Source: Ruminococcus sp. (GTDB lineage: Bacteria; Bacillota; Clostridia; Oscillospirales; Acutalibacteraceae). Taken from it: a DNA stretch of 48,754 nucleotides. The stretch is taken from positions 1 through 48,754 of the forward strand of contig JAFTYK010000027.1 of assembly GCA_017464765.1 (NCBI GenBank), written 5' to 3'. Under the pieces are notes generated by a model, which did not search any database, had not been told where the DNA came from, and saw nothing but the letters and a program-made list of their open reading frames with translations. This document shows, one piece after another, positions 8,515-16,307 of this stretch (its first letter is position 1; each line of letters starts with the position of its first letter). A program made the translations under genes and the position numbers.

Positions 8515-9885
8515 TTAAATGTTCTCTTTCACAAATTTTAACTGCATTTCTACGGACTCGACCGATGTACCGCCAACGCTTATACGCTTGTTCACACAAG
8601 TTGTAAGGTCGATTTCGTTATATACATCGCTTTCGAAAAGCTCACTATATTCTCTATACTTTTCGAGTGGTAAATCTTCTAAAATAGTTTTATTCTCAAT
8701 GCAGTAAGCAACAAGACTACCTGAAATTTTATACGCGCTTCTGAAAGGCAAACCTTTCTTTACTAAATAGTCGGCTAAATCAGTAGCGTTAATAAAACCC
8801 TCTGAAGCCGCCTTTTTCATATTATCGGCACAAACTGTCATAGTCTCAATCATAGGAGCGAAAACTTTCAGGCACATTTTAACTGTCTCACAGGCATCAA
8901 AAATGCTTTCTTTATCTTCCTGCATATCCTTGTTGTATGCAAGAGGAAGGCCCTTGAGCATAGTGAGTGTAGCCATTAAATCACCGTAAACTCTCGCTGT
9001 TTTTCCCCTGACAAGCTCAGCCATATCAGGATTCTTTTTCTGTGGCATAATTGATGAGCCTGTTGTGTAGCTGTCACTTAGCTGAACGAATTTAAACTCC
9101 CAGCTTGACCACAAGATAAGCTCCTCGGAAAAACGGGAAAGGTGCATCATCAAAATAGCGATAGCAGAAAGAAGTTCAACACAGAAATCTCTGTCGGATA
9201 CTCCATCTAAAGAGTTAAGCACAATCGAATCAAAGCCGAGCTTCTCGGCTTCGAAATATCTATCTGTATCGTATGTGGTGCCTGCTAGTGCGCAACAACC
9301 GATTGGCGAAACGTTCATACGCTTTCTAGCGTCTTTGATTCTATCTAAATCACGAAGGAGCATCATAGCATACGCCATCATGTGGTGTGCGAAAGTAACA
9401 GGCTGAGCGCGCTGAAGATGAGTATAACCAGGCATGATAACACCCTTGTTCTCTTCAGCCTGAGCGCATAACGCTTCGATTAAGTTCTTAGTAAGCATGG
9501 CGATTTCGTCGCACTCATCTCTAAGATACATACGTAAATCGAGCGCTACCTGATCATTACGTGAGCGAGCTGTGTGTAGCTTTTTACCTACATCACCGAC
9601 ACGATTAGTCAAGACCTGCTCAACGAACATGTGGATATCTTCAGCTTCCATATCGATTTCCAAAGCTCCACAGTTTAAATCATCTAAAATCTGACCGAGT
9701 GCTTCAACTAAAATTTCAGCGTCTTCGTTTGAAATAATATTCTGTTTAGAAAGCATCAGAGCGTGTGCTATAGAACCCTTGATGTCTTGCTGATACATTT
9801 TACAGTCGAAACGGATAGAAGAGTTAAAATCGTCAGCGATTTTAGAAGTTTCTCCGCTTGTTCTTCCTGCCCACATTTTAGCCAT
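8515..9885 (-). CDS. argH: Argininosuccinate lyase
   Basis: This 456-residue enzyme of the fumarase/aspartase superfamily splits argininosuccinate into arginine and fumarate. The superfamily signature GSSIMPQKKNPD is at residues 276-287, and TARSRNDQV (106-113) and the catalytic-histidine segment GYTHLQRAQP are intact. The start follows AGAAGG. It heads the argH-argC-argJ-argB-argD-argF unit; a hairpin and a possible promoter separate it from argG upstream. Confidence 0.96.
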   Translation of the reverse strand: MAKMWAGRTSGETSKIADDFNSSIRFDCKMYQQDIKGSIAHALMLSKQNIISNEDAEILVEALGQILDDLNCGALEIDMEAEDIHMFVEQVLTNRVGDVGKKLHTARSRNDQVALDLRMYLRDECDEIAMLTKNLIEALCAQAEENKGVIMPGYTHLQRAQPVTFAHHMMAYAMMLLRDLDRIKDARKRMNVSPIGCCALAGTTYDTDRYFEAEKLGFDSIVLNSLDGVSDRDFCVELLSAIAILMMHLSRFSEELILWSSWEFKFVQLSDSYTTGSSIMPQKKNPDMAELVRGKTARVYGDLMATLTMLKGLPLAYNKDMQEDKESIFDACETVKMCLKVFAPMIETMTVCADNMKKAASEGFINATDLADYLVKKGLPFRSAYKISGSLVAYCIENKTILEDLPLEKYREYSELFESDVYNEIDLTTCVNKRISVGGTSVESVEMQLKFVKENI

Positions 9886-9917
9886 AATAACTACCTTCTT
9901 ACTAAAAAATCATTAAC

Positions 9918-9948
9918 CTAAGTATTTTACTACAAAACTTAGATTATA
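9918..9948 (-). promoter_or_regulatory. Possible argH promoter -10 with inverted repeat at the start site
   Basis: On the minus strand TATAAT (complement of 9943-9948) lies 57 bases upstream of argH. Immediately downstream is an inverted repeat, CTAAGT (9918-9923) and ACTTAG (9937-9942), that would overlap the predicted start of transcription. The -35 is poor, so both promoter and operator are tentative. Confidence 0.4.
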
Positions 9949-9983
9949 TCAACATTTTTCTGTGTTTTTCTATAATATTGAAA

Positions 9984-10011
9984 TGTCCTGCACAGAAAGC
10001 TGTGCAGGACA
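9984..10011 (-). terminator. Strong hairpin after argG (terminator or attenuator)
   Basis: A perfect 12-bp stem, TGTCCTGCACAG pairing with CTGTGCAGGACA around an AAAG loop, begins 13 bases past the argG stop. The tract that follows on the minus strand is only moderately T-rich (ATTTCAATATT), so partial read-through into argH is possible. Confidence 0.65.
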
Positions 10012-10024
10012 GACATTTGATAAA

Positions 10025-11248
10025 TTATTTGCCGTCAACCTGTGCCTGAACCTTGATTGGAAGACCGAAGAGGTTGATGAAGCCTGCTGAGTCAGTCTGG
10101 TCATAGTCAGACTCATCAAATGTAGCAATTTCTTCTGAGTAGAGTGAGTATGGACTCCATACACCTGCGTTGATGATGTTACCCTTGTAGAGCTTGAGTC
10201 TTACTTTACCTGTAACCTTCTCCTGAGTCTTGTCAACGAAAGCTGAAAGTGCCTCTCTTAAAGGTGTGAACCACTGACCATTGTATAAAAGTTCAGCGAA
10301 TGTGATTGAAAGACGCTCTTTCTCGTGCATTGTCATCTTGTCAAGGCAGATACTCTCAAGCACCTTGTGAGCCTTGTAAAGAATTGTACCACCCGGTGTT
10401 TCATATACGCCACGGCACTTCATACCAACCAAACGGTTCTCAACGATGTCGATGATACCGATACCGTTTGCACCACCAAGCTCGTTGAGCTTTAAGATGA
10501 TGTTCTTAGCGCTCATTTTTTCACCGTCGATAGCAACAGGGATACCCTGCTCAAACTCAAGTTCAACGTATGTTGGCTTGTCAGGAGCCTGGAGTGGTGA
10601 TACGCCCATCTCTAAGAATCCTTCTTTTTCGTACTGTGGCTCGTTGCCTGTATCTTCAAGGTCTAAGCCCTCGTGTGATAAATGCCAGAGGTTCTTGTCC
10701 TTTGAATAGTTTGTTTCTCTATTAATTTTAAGCGGAATGTTGTGTGCTTCAGCGTACTCGATTTCCTCTTCACGGGACTTGATATCCCACTCACGCCAAG
10801 GAGCGATGATTGGCATATTAGGAGCAAAGTGCTTGATAGCAAGCTCAAAACGAACCTGATCATTACCCTTACCTGTACAGCCGTGAACGATGGCGTCAGC
10901 ACCCTCTTTTAAAGCGATTTCAACTAAGCCTTTAGCGATACAAGGACGAGCGTGTGATGTACCTAAAAGGTAGTCCTCGTAAACAGCGCCTGCTTTCATT
11001 GTAGGAATGATGAAATCGTCAACGTACTCGTCAGTGTGGTCTAAAATATAGCACTTAGAAGCACCTGTAGCGATAGCCTTCTCCTCTAAGCCCTCAAGCT
11101 CATCAGCCTGACCAACGTTACCTGATACTGCGATAACCTCACAGTTGTTGTAGTTTTCCTTGAGCCATGGAATGATGATAGATGTATCAAGACCGCCTGA
11201 ATAAGCAAGTACAACCTTTTTGATGTTTTCTTTGTTGATTTTCTTCAT
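10025..11248 (-). CDS. argG: Argininosuccinate synthase
   Basis: This 407-residue enzyme condenses citrulline and aspartate with ATP. The ATP pyrophosphatase P-loop is AYSGGLDTS at residues 15-23, and the [13 protein letters not shown] and SYLTTGGK-like blocks of the family are present, though the C-terminal part was not checked residue by residue. A longer frame begins at 11278, but the ATG at 11248 has GGAGG upstream and is the normal N-terminus. Codon use is more biased than in argH-argF, suggesting stronger expression. It has its own consensus promoter and an ARG-box-like site in its leader. Confidence 0.96.
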   Translation of the reverse strand: MKKINKENIKKVVLAYSGGLDTSIIIPWLKENYNNCEVIAVSGNVGQADELEGLEEKAIATGASKCYILDHTDEYVDDFIIPTMKAGAVYEDYLLGTSHARPCIAKGLVEIALKEGADAIVHGCTGKGNDQVRFELAIKHFAPNMPIIAPWREWDIKSREEEIEYAEAHNIPLKINRETNYSKDKNLWHLSHEGLDLEDTGNEPQYEKEGFLEMGVSPLQAPDKPTYVELEFEQGIPVAIDGEKMSAKNIILKLNELGGANGIGIIDIVENRLVGMKCRGVYETPGGTILYKAHKVLESICLDKMTMHEKERLSITFAELLYNGQWFTPLREALSAFVDKTQEKVTGKVRLKLYKGNIINAGVWSPYSLYSEEIATFDESDYDQTDSAGFINLFGLPIKVQAQVDGK

Positions 11249-11261
11249 AAAAATCCGCCTC

Positions 11262-11279
11262 CGTGCATAAATATGCAAT
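11262..11279. promoter_or_regulatory. Candidate ARG box (ArgR/AhrC operator) in the argG leader
   Basis: The 18-base site CGTGCATAAATATGCAAT agrees at about 15 of 18 positions with the Bacillus ARG box consensus as I recall it (CATGAATAAAAATKCAAK). It contains the palindrome TGCATA-AA-TATGCA. It lies between the argG start of transcription and its ribosome binding site, where a bound repressor would block expression. No ArgR gene is in the window. Confidence 0.6.
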
Positions 11280-11533
11280 CAATTTATTAAGTATGCATAT
11301 ATTATAGTGAGTTTATGCATAAATGTCAATAGAATTTATCATATTTATTCAAATTATCCTTGTTTTCACAGCTACACACCTTCAATATAGTCATTTTAAC
11401 AAATTTATGCTGCATTTTCTTTCATAATATGCATTTTTTCTGCATAATCCCACCTATCTCCCATATCCAAGTATGCAAAATACACAAGTCTTTTACATCT
11501 TTATAGGTAATATATACACTTGATTTATGCATA
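11264..11533. repeat. Cluster of TATGCATA-type motifs between argG and the hyd operon
   Basis: Full TATGCATA palindromes occur at 11292-11299, 11314-11321 and 11526-11533. TGCATA/TATGCA half or near copies occur at 11264-11277 (pair), 11406-11415, 11428-11434, 11441-11446 and 11472-11477. Three of them lie in or next to the -35/-10 region of the two divergent promoters. This suggests binding sites for one regulator, perhaps ArgR. Confidence 0.6.
11301..11329 (-). promoter_or_regulatory. Consensus sigma-A promoter of argG
   Basis: On the minus strand TTGACA (complement of 11324-11329) is separated by exactly 17 bases from TATAAT (complement of 11301-11306). The spacer contains TATGCATA (11314-11321), and another TATGCATA (11292-11299) follows the -10. 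Confidence 0.85.
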
Positions 11534-11548
11534 GTTTTCATGTATAAT
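11520..11548 (+). promoter_or_regulatory. Sigma-A promoter of the hyd maturation operon
   Basis: TTGATT (11520-11525) is followed after 17 bases by TATAAT (11543-11548). TATGCATA occupies the first eight bases of the spacer. Transcription should begin near 11555, leaving a ~205-base leader before the first gene. Confidence 0.8.
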
Positions 11549-11554
11549 TAGAAT

Positions 11555-11672
11555 ACAGAAAAGTATCTGACACAAAGAGCAATCTGACTGAAAGATACGG
11601 CTATATGCGTTCCTACTGTAAGTAGGTTTACTTTGTTATGCTCGCCGTATCTTTTGATATGGCGTTTTTTAT
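11555..11672 (+). ncRNA. Candidate riboswitch or attenuator leader, first stage, upstream of hyd genes
   Basis: Four segments can pair in mutually exclusive ways: GTATC (11563-11567), GATACGGC (11594-11601), GCCGTATC (11644-11651) and GATATGGC (11656-11663). Pairing of the last two gives a tight terminator stem followed by six Ts (11665-11670). Pairing of the second and third gives an 8-bp closing stem that encloses the hairpin CCTAC (11612-11616)/GTAGG (11622-11626) and would prevent the terminator. Pairing of the first and second would free the terminator again. GAGCA (11577-11581) can also pair with TGCTC (11639-11643) as a pseudoknot. This is the architecture of a transcriptional riboswitch. 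I do not recognise the sequence as a known class. Confidence 0.65.
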
Positions 11673-11690
11673 TGTATTCCCCTCTCAGTT

Positions 11691-11745
11691 GTACACGTGC
11701 GATGGGTAAAGAAAACGCACACACTTTCGATGTGTACGATTTTTT
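11691..11745 (+). promoter_or_regulatory. Second attenuator-like structure just upstream of the TM1266-like gene
   Basis: GTACAC (11691-11696) can pair with GTGTAC (11732-11737), and GTGCG (11697-11701) with CGCAC (11716-11720), forming an extended helix. Alternatively ACACA (11719-11723) pairs with TGTGT (11731-11735). Either helix is followed by six Ts (11740-11745), and the ribosome binding site GGAGG begins four bases later. The element may act on transcription or on translation start. Confidence 0.5.
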
Positions 11746-11759
11746 GTTGGAGGTAAGTT

Positions 11760-12017
11760 ATGAGCAAAAGAGTTGCTGTGATGAGTATCATCGTTGAAAA
11801 CAACGATGCTGTCGAGAAACTGAATTCCGTTTTACATGAGGCTAGCGAATTCATCATCGGAAGAATGGGTATTCCATATCGCGAAAAGGGTGTTTCGGTT
11901 ATCAGCGTTGTAATTGACGCTAAGCAGGATTTCATTTCCGCATTAACAGGTAAGATAGGCAATATTGATGGTGCCACCGTTAAAACTGCCTATTCAAATG
12001 TGCTAAGCGATGAATAA
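11760..12017 (+). CDS. TM1266-family iron-only hydrogenase system putative regulator
   Basis: This 85-residue ACT-like protein opens with KRVAVMSIIVEN and contains the family's HEASEFIIGRMGIPYREKGVSVIS-type core. Small proteins of this family are commonly found next to hydE, hydF and hydG and are thought to regulate hydrogenase or bind a ligand; the exact role is not established. GGAGG lies 6 bases upstream of the ATG. Its last eight bases overlap hydE, so it is translated with the maturases. Confidence 0.85.
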   Translation: MSKRVAVMSIIVENNDAVEKLNSVLHEASEFIIGRMGIPYREKGVSVISVVIDAKQDFISALTGKIGNIDGATVKTAYSNVLSDE

Positions 12018-13062
12018 GTTAATAGATTTAATCGAAAAACTTAATGACACCCATTCGCTTACACTAGACGAATACGAATACCTCATAGATAATCGAAACG
12101 ATGAAGCGACAGAGCTTTTAAAAAATTACGCAACAGAAACTCGCAAGAAGTATTATAAAAACCACGTTTTTGTTCGTGGGCTAATTGAAGTGAGCAATAT
12201 CTGCAAAAACGATTGCTATTACTGTGGTATCAGAAAAAGCAATATTTACTGTGACCGCTACCGCCTTAGTAAAGCTGAGATACTCGGGTGCTGTAAAGAA
12301 GGATACGCTCTAGGCTTTCGCACCTTTGTGCTACAAGGTGGCGAGGACGGTGTGTTTACTGACGAGTGGTTATGCGATTTGATTTCCTCTATCAAGAAAA
12401 ACCACCCCGACTGTGCTGTGACGCTGTCACTCGGTGAACGCTCAAAAGAGAGCTACCAGAAGTTATACGATAGCGGTGCTGACCGTTATCTTCTTAGGCA
12501 CGAAACGGCAGATGAAACACATTACTCAAAGCTTCATCCAAGTAACTTAACACTTGAAAACAGAATCGTGTGTCTTAATAACCTGAAAGAAGTCGGTTTT
12601 CAGGTTGGCTGTGGCTTTATGGTTGGTTCTCCGTACCAGACCACAAGAAACATCGCACAGGATTTGAAATTCATCGAGGATTTTTCTCCAGACATGTGCG
12701 GAGTAGGACCTTTCATTCCTCACAAAGACACTATTTTTAAAGATGAAAAAGCGGGCGATGCTGAACTTTGTTGCTATCTGCTATCCATCATAAGACTTAT
12801 AAAGCCGAACATTCTGCTTCCTGCTACAACAGCCTTAGGAACGGTAGAAAATGACGGACGAGAAAAAGGAATCCTCTCGGGTGCAAACGTTATTATGCCT
12901 AACCTCTCCCCACTTTCTGTCAGAAAAAAATACGCTTTATATGATGGCAAAATCAGCACAGGCGAAGAATCCGCCCAAAGTTTAAATAAACTTAAAAAAT
13001 CAATGAACGCGATAGGATACAAAGTAGTAGAAAATCGCGGTGATATAAATAATAATCTCTAA
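12010..13062 (+). CDS. hydE: [FeFe] hydrogenase H-cluster radical SAM maturase HydE
   Basis: This 350-residue radical SAM enzyme helps build the two-iron part of the H-cluster, acting on the iron synthon made by HydG to provide the dithiomethylamine bridge. The SAM cluster motif is CKNDCYYC, with Cys65, Cys69 and Cys72, close to the N-terminus after a helical lead-in. The later segments LQGGEDG and LRHETAD are typical of HydE. The optional second C-terminal cysteine cluster of some homologues was not seen. It overlaps the upstream regulator by eight bases and is followed by hydG. Confidence 0.95.
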   Translation: MNKLIDLIEKLNDTHSLTLDEYEYLIDNRNDEATELLKNYATETRKKYYKNHVFVRGLIEVSNICKNDCYYCGIRKSNIYCDRYRLSKAEILGCCKEGYALGFRTFVLQGGEDGVFTDEWLCDLISSIKKNHPDCAVTLSLGERSKESYQKLYDSGADRYLLRHETADETHYSKLHPSNLTLENRIVCLNNLKEVGFQVGCGFMVGSPYQTTRNIAQDLKFIEDFSPDMCGVGPFIPHKDTIFKDEKAGDAELCCYLLSIIRLIKPNILLPATTALGTVENDGREKGILSGANVIMPNLSPLSVRKKYALYDGKISTGEESAQSLNKLKKSMNAIGYKVVENRGDINNNL

Positions 13063-13074
13063 GGAGTGACCATA

Positions 13075-14523
13075 ATGGCAATTTACAATCCTAAATCATT
13101 AAAAGCAGAAGAATTCATCAATGATGGTGAAATCTTAGAAACACTGGAATATGCAGAAAAGAACAAAAACAACGTTGAGCTTATCGACCAAATTCTCGAG
13201 AAAGCTCGCCCAAAGAAAACAGCCACAGGTTACACTTGCTCCGGTCTTAACCACAGAGAAGCGTCTGTACTGCTTGCTTGTGATATTCCTGAAAAGATTG
13301 AAGAAATCTACAAAATTGCGGAAGAAATCAAGCTCGCTTTTTACGGCAACCGTATCGTTATTTTTGCTCCGCTTTATCTTTCCAACTACTGTGTTAACGG
13401 CTGTGTGTACTGTCCTTATCACCTTAAAAACAAGCGTATTCCTCGCAAAAAGCTCACACAGGAAGAAGTAAAAGCAGAGGTTATAGCACTTCAGGATATG
13501 GGTCACAAGCGTCTTGCGATTGAATCAGGCGAAGACCCTGTCAACAACCCGATTGAGTACATTTTAGAGTGCATCAAAACTATCTACAGCGTACATCACA
13601 AAAACGGCGACATCAGACGTGTTAACGTAAACATCGCCGCTACTACTGTAGAAAATTACCGCAAACTCAAAGAAGCAGGAATCGGCACATATATTCTCTT
13701 CCAGGAAACATACCACAAGGAAAGCTACTTAAAGCTTCATCCGACAGGCCCTAAGCACGACTACGACTACCACACAGAAGCCATGGACAGAGCGATGCAG
13801 GGCGGTATCGACGACGTAGGTTTAGGCGTTCTTTTCGGTCTTGAGCTTTATAAATACGAGTTTGCAGGACTTATCATGCACGCTGAACACTTAGAGGCTG
13901 TTCACGGTGTTGGTCCTCACACAATTTCAGTTCCTCGTATCAAGAAAGCTGACGACATTGACCCAACCGCTTTTGACAACTCGATTTCTGACGAAATTTT
14001 CGCTAAAATCACAGCTTGTATCCGTCTTGCTGTTCCATACACAGGCATGATTATCTCAACTCGTGAAACTGAAGAAGTTCGTTCAAAGCTACTTCGTCTT
14101 GGTATATCTCAGGTAAGCGGTGGTTCACGTACATCTGTTGGCGGTTACACAGAAGAGATTCGTCCTACAGACACCGAGCAGTTTGACGTTTCAGATCAGC
14201 GTACACTCGACGAGGTTGTAAGATGGCTTATGGAAAACGGTCACATTCCTTCATTCTGTACAGCGTGCTACAGAGAAGGCAGAACAGGTGACCGCTTTAT
14301 GAGTCTGTGCAAGAGCGGACAGATACTAAACTGCTGTCACCCAAATGCTTTGATGACTCTCACAGAATACCTTGAAGACTACGCAAGCGAAGAAACAAAG
14401 AAAGTCGGCTACGATTTAGTAAAGAAAGAATTGCTTAGAATTCCTAAAGACAGAGTAAGAGAAATTGCGCAAGCTAACATAGACGATATTATGAATTCAA
14501 ATCGCAGAGATTTCAGATTCTAA
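13075..14523 (+). CDS. hydG: [FeFe] hydrogenase H-cluster radical SAM maturase HydG (tyrosine lyase)
   Basis: This 482-residue enzyme cleaves tyrosine to CO, cyanide and p-cresol and assembles the Fe(CO)2(CN) unit for the H-cluster. The radical SAM motif is CVNGCVYC with Cys106, Cys110 and Cys113. The C-terminal auxiliary-cluster cysteines are Cys395, Cys398 and Cys412 in CTACYREGRTGDRFMSLC. These C-terminal cysteines separate HydG from the related tyrosine lyase ThiH. A GTG at 13066 is in frame, but the ATG at 13075 has AAGGAG eight bases upstream and was chosen. It lies between hydE and hydF. Confidence 0.96.
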   Translation: MAIYNPKSLKAEEFINDGEILETLEYAEKNKNNVELIDQILEKARPKKTATGYTCSGLNHREASVLLACDIPEKIEEIYKIAEEIKLAFYGNRIVIFAPLYLSNYCVNGCVYCPYHLKNKRIPRKKLTQEEVKAEVIALQDMGHKRLAIESGEDPVNNPIEYILECIKTIYSVHHKNGDIRRVNVNIAATTVENYRKLKEAGIGTYILFQETYHKESYLKLHPTGPKHDYDYHTEAMDRAMQGGIDDVGLGVLFGLELYKYEFAGLIMHAEHLEAVHGVGPHTISVPRIKKADDIDPTAFDNSISDEIFAKITACIRLAVPYTGMIISTRETEEVRSKLLRLGISQVSGGSRTSVGGYTEEIRPTDTEQFDVSDQRTLDEVVRWLMENGHIPSFCTACYREGRTGDRFMSLCKSGQILNCCHPNALMTLTEYLEDYASEETKKVGYDLVKKELLRIPKDRVREIAQANIDDIMNSNRRDFRF

Positions 14524-14541
14524 TTACAAACGGAGGACATT

Positions 14542-15741
14542 ATGAGCCTTAACAATACACCATCGAGCGAGCGACTTCACATCGGCTTTTTCGGGCTAAG
14601 AAACGCAGGTAAATCAAGCGTTGTAAACGCCGTTACTAATCAGGAATTATCCTTAGTTTCCGACGTTTTAGGCACTACCACCGACCCTGTGAAAAAGGCG
14701 ATGGAGCTTCTCCCTTTAGGCCCTGTTGTGATTATTGATACCCCCGGACTTGATGATGAGGGAACTTTGGGCATGATGCGAGTACAAAGAGCAAAGGAAG
14801 TTCTCGCTTACACCGATATAGCTGTTCTCGTTATAGATTCGCAAAAAGAAAAAAGCGAACTCGACAACGAACTAATCGCTACTTTTAAAGAGAGAAAAAT
14901 CCCGTTTATCATAGCGTACAACAAAGCTGACCTAAAAATTGAAAAGCTCGCTCTTTCAAAAAACGAAATCTACGTCAGCGCAAAAACAGGCGAAAATATT
15001 AACAAACTCAAAGAGCTTATCGGAAAGCTCTCAAAAAACGCTAAAGAAAGTAAGCCTATTGTGTCGGATTTAATCGAAGAAAACGACATCGTTGTTCTCG
15101 TTATCCCAATTGACGAATCCGCCCCAAAAGGCAGATTGATTCTTCCACAGCAAATGGTTATGCGAGATATTCTCGACCATCACGCGATGTGTATCTGCAC
15201 ACAGGTAACTGAGCTTAAAGAAACTTTAGCTTCACTATCTAAAAAGCCAAAGCTTGTTATCACTGATTCGCAGGCTTTCGGCGCTGTCGCAAAAATCGTA
15301 CCAGAAGATATTACAATGACATCTTTTTCGATTTTGATGGCTAGATACAAAGGCGATTTAAAAGCACTAATTGAGGGCGCATCGGTACTCTCGAAACTTA
15401 AAGACGGCGACAAAGTACTAATTGCTGAGGGTTGTACTCATCATCGCCAGTGTAACGATATAGGTACCGTAAAAATGCCAAAGTGGATAGAAGATTTTTC
15501 GAAAGTAAAACCGCAGTACACCTTTACTTCAGGTGGAACATTTCCCGAGGATTTATCCGATTTTAAGCTCATCGTTCATTGTGGCGGTTGTATGCTAAAC
15601 GAAAAGGAAATGAAGCGAAGAATGGAAAGCTCAAATGCTCAGTCAGTTCCTATCGTGAACTACGGAGTTGCTATCGCTCACATGCACTCTATCTTAAAAC
15701 GCTCATTAGCGCCATTCCCCGACATTTTAAAACTCCTTTAA
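14542..15741 (+). CDS. hydF: [FeFe] hydrogenase H-cluster maturation GTPase HydF
   Basis: This 399-residue scaffold protein carries the two-iron precursor to apo-hydrogenase. The N-terminal GTPase domain has the P-loop GLRNAGKSS (residues 18-26), DTPGLDDEG in switch II and NKAD for guanine. The C-terminal iron-sulfur domain has CTHH and, about fifty residues later, HCGGC, the CxH...HCxxC set that binds its cluster. CGGAGGA precedes the start. It ends the operon and is followed by a clear terminator. The hydrogenase structural gene hydA is not in the window. Confidence 0.96.
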   Translation: MSLNNTPSSERLHIGFFGLRNAGKSSVVNAVTNQELSLVSDVLGTTTDPVKKAMELLPLGPVVIIDTPGLDDEGTLGMMRVQRAKEVLAYTDIAVLVIDSQKEKSELDNELIATFKERKIPFIIAYNKADLKIEKLALSKNEIYVSAKTGENINKLKELIGKLSKNAKESKPIVSDLIEENDIVVLVIPIDESAPKGRLILPQQMVMRDILDHHAMCICTQVTELKETLASLSKKPKLVITDSQAFGAVAKIVPEDITMTSFSILMARYKGDLKALIEGASVLSKLKDGDKVLIAEGCTHHRQCNDIGTVKMPKWIEDFSKVKPQYTFTSGGTFPEDLSDFKLIVHCGGCMLNEKEMKRRMESSNAQSVPIVNYGVAIAHMHSILKRSLAPFPDILKLL

Positions 15742-15744
15742 GAT

Positions 15745-15782
15745 AAAACGCTCACCCTGATTTCCCAAGGTGAGCGTTTTTA
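15745..15782 (+). terminator. Terminator after hydF
   Basis: AACGCTCACC (15747-15756) pairs perfectly with GGTGAGCGTT (15769-15778), followed by Ts. It could also act on the opposing channel gene, which ends nearby, because an A run lies on the other side. Confidence 0.9.
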
Positions 15783-15790
15783 TTCACTAT

Positions 15791-16219
15791 TCAATTTCTA
15801 ACATTATCGTTAAACTTCTTAACCTGTGTACTGATTTCTTTAAGCTCATCTTTGCTCATCGACTCGAGGTGTTCAAGCCTATCCATAAACGCCGTAAGAG
15901 TCTCCTTACGCTGCAGCTCGGTAATCTCGGTGTAGAAGTTAACTACAACGCCTGTGACAATAGCGATAACGATGGTCGAATACGCGGTAACTAAAACTGA
16001 AATGATTTTCGAAAACATCGTTGTCACAACCACATCGCCAAAGCCCGCGGTTGATATAACTGCATAGCAATACCACAGCGCGTCGCCGTAACGTGTAATA
16101 GACGGATCGAAAATAACTATCAACAACGCAGAAATTAAAACAAACACAAGATACGCAATCAAAATCCTGTTTGTTTTTGTTCTTACCAATATATTACGAA
16201 GAACTCTGAGCCTTTTCAT
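15791..16219 (-). CDS. Two-TM potassium-channel-like protein with TAGFGD filter
   Basis: This 142-residue membrane protein has a first TM segment (about residues 19-37), a pore loop with the selectivity-filter-like TAGFGD (57-62) and a second TM segment (about 68-92). A charged coiled-coil-like tail follows. The plan is that of minimal K+ channels that assemble as tetramers. The canonical filter is TVGYGD; Ala for Val and Phe for Tyr are conservative changes also seen in some channels, so ion selectivity is unproven. No ligand-binding RCK domain is attached. It is transcribed alone, opposite to hydF. Confidence 0.8.
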   Translation of the reverse strand: MKRLRVLRNILVRTKTNRILIAYLVFVLISALLIVIFDPSITRYGDALWYCYAVISTAGFGDVVVTTMFSKIISVLVTAYSTIVIAIVTGVVVNFYTEITELQRKETLTAFMDRLEHLESMSKDELKEISTQVKKFNDNVRN

Positions 16220-16307
16220 AATTTCTGCCCCTTTACTACATCACTAAAACTGTGTTATATTAAGTATATCATAAAGTTTAAAAAAGACAACTTTTAGGGT
16301 GAAGATA

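Noticed and set aside
11555-11672. T-box leader controlling the hyd genes
   Set aside because: The TGGNACCGCG-type antiterminator bulge and specifier domain are not present.
11702-11800. A ~31-codon frame starting ATGGGTAAAGAAAAC in the hyd leader and overlapping the TM1266-like gene
   Set aside because: No ribosome site precedes it and it covers the second hairpin and the real gene's start in another frame; treated as chance.
11669-11977. Minus-strand frame opposite the hyd leader and TM1266-like gene
   Set aside because: It is a shadow of the coding strand, with no ribosome site or recognisable motif.
13066-13074. GTG start for hydG at 13066
   Set aside because: It overlaps the AAGGAG ribosome site that serves the ATG at 13075.
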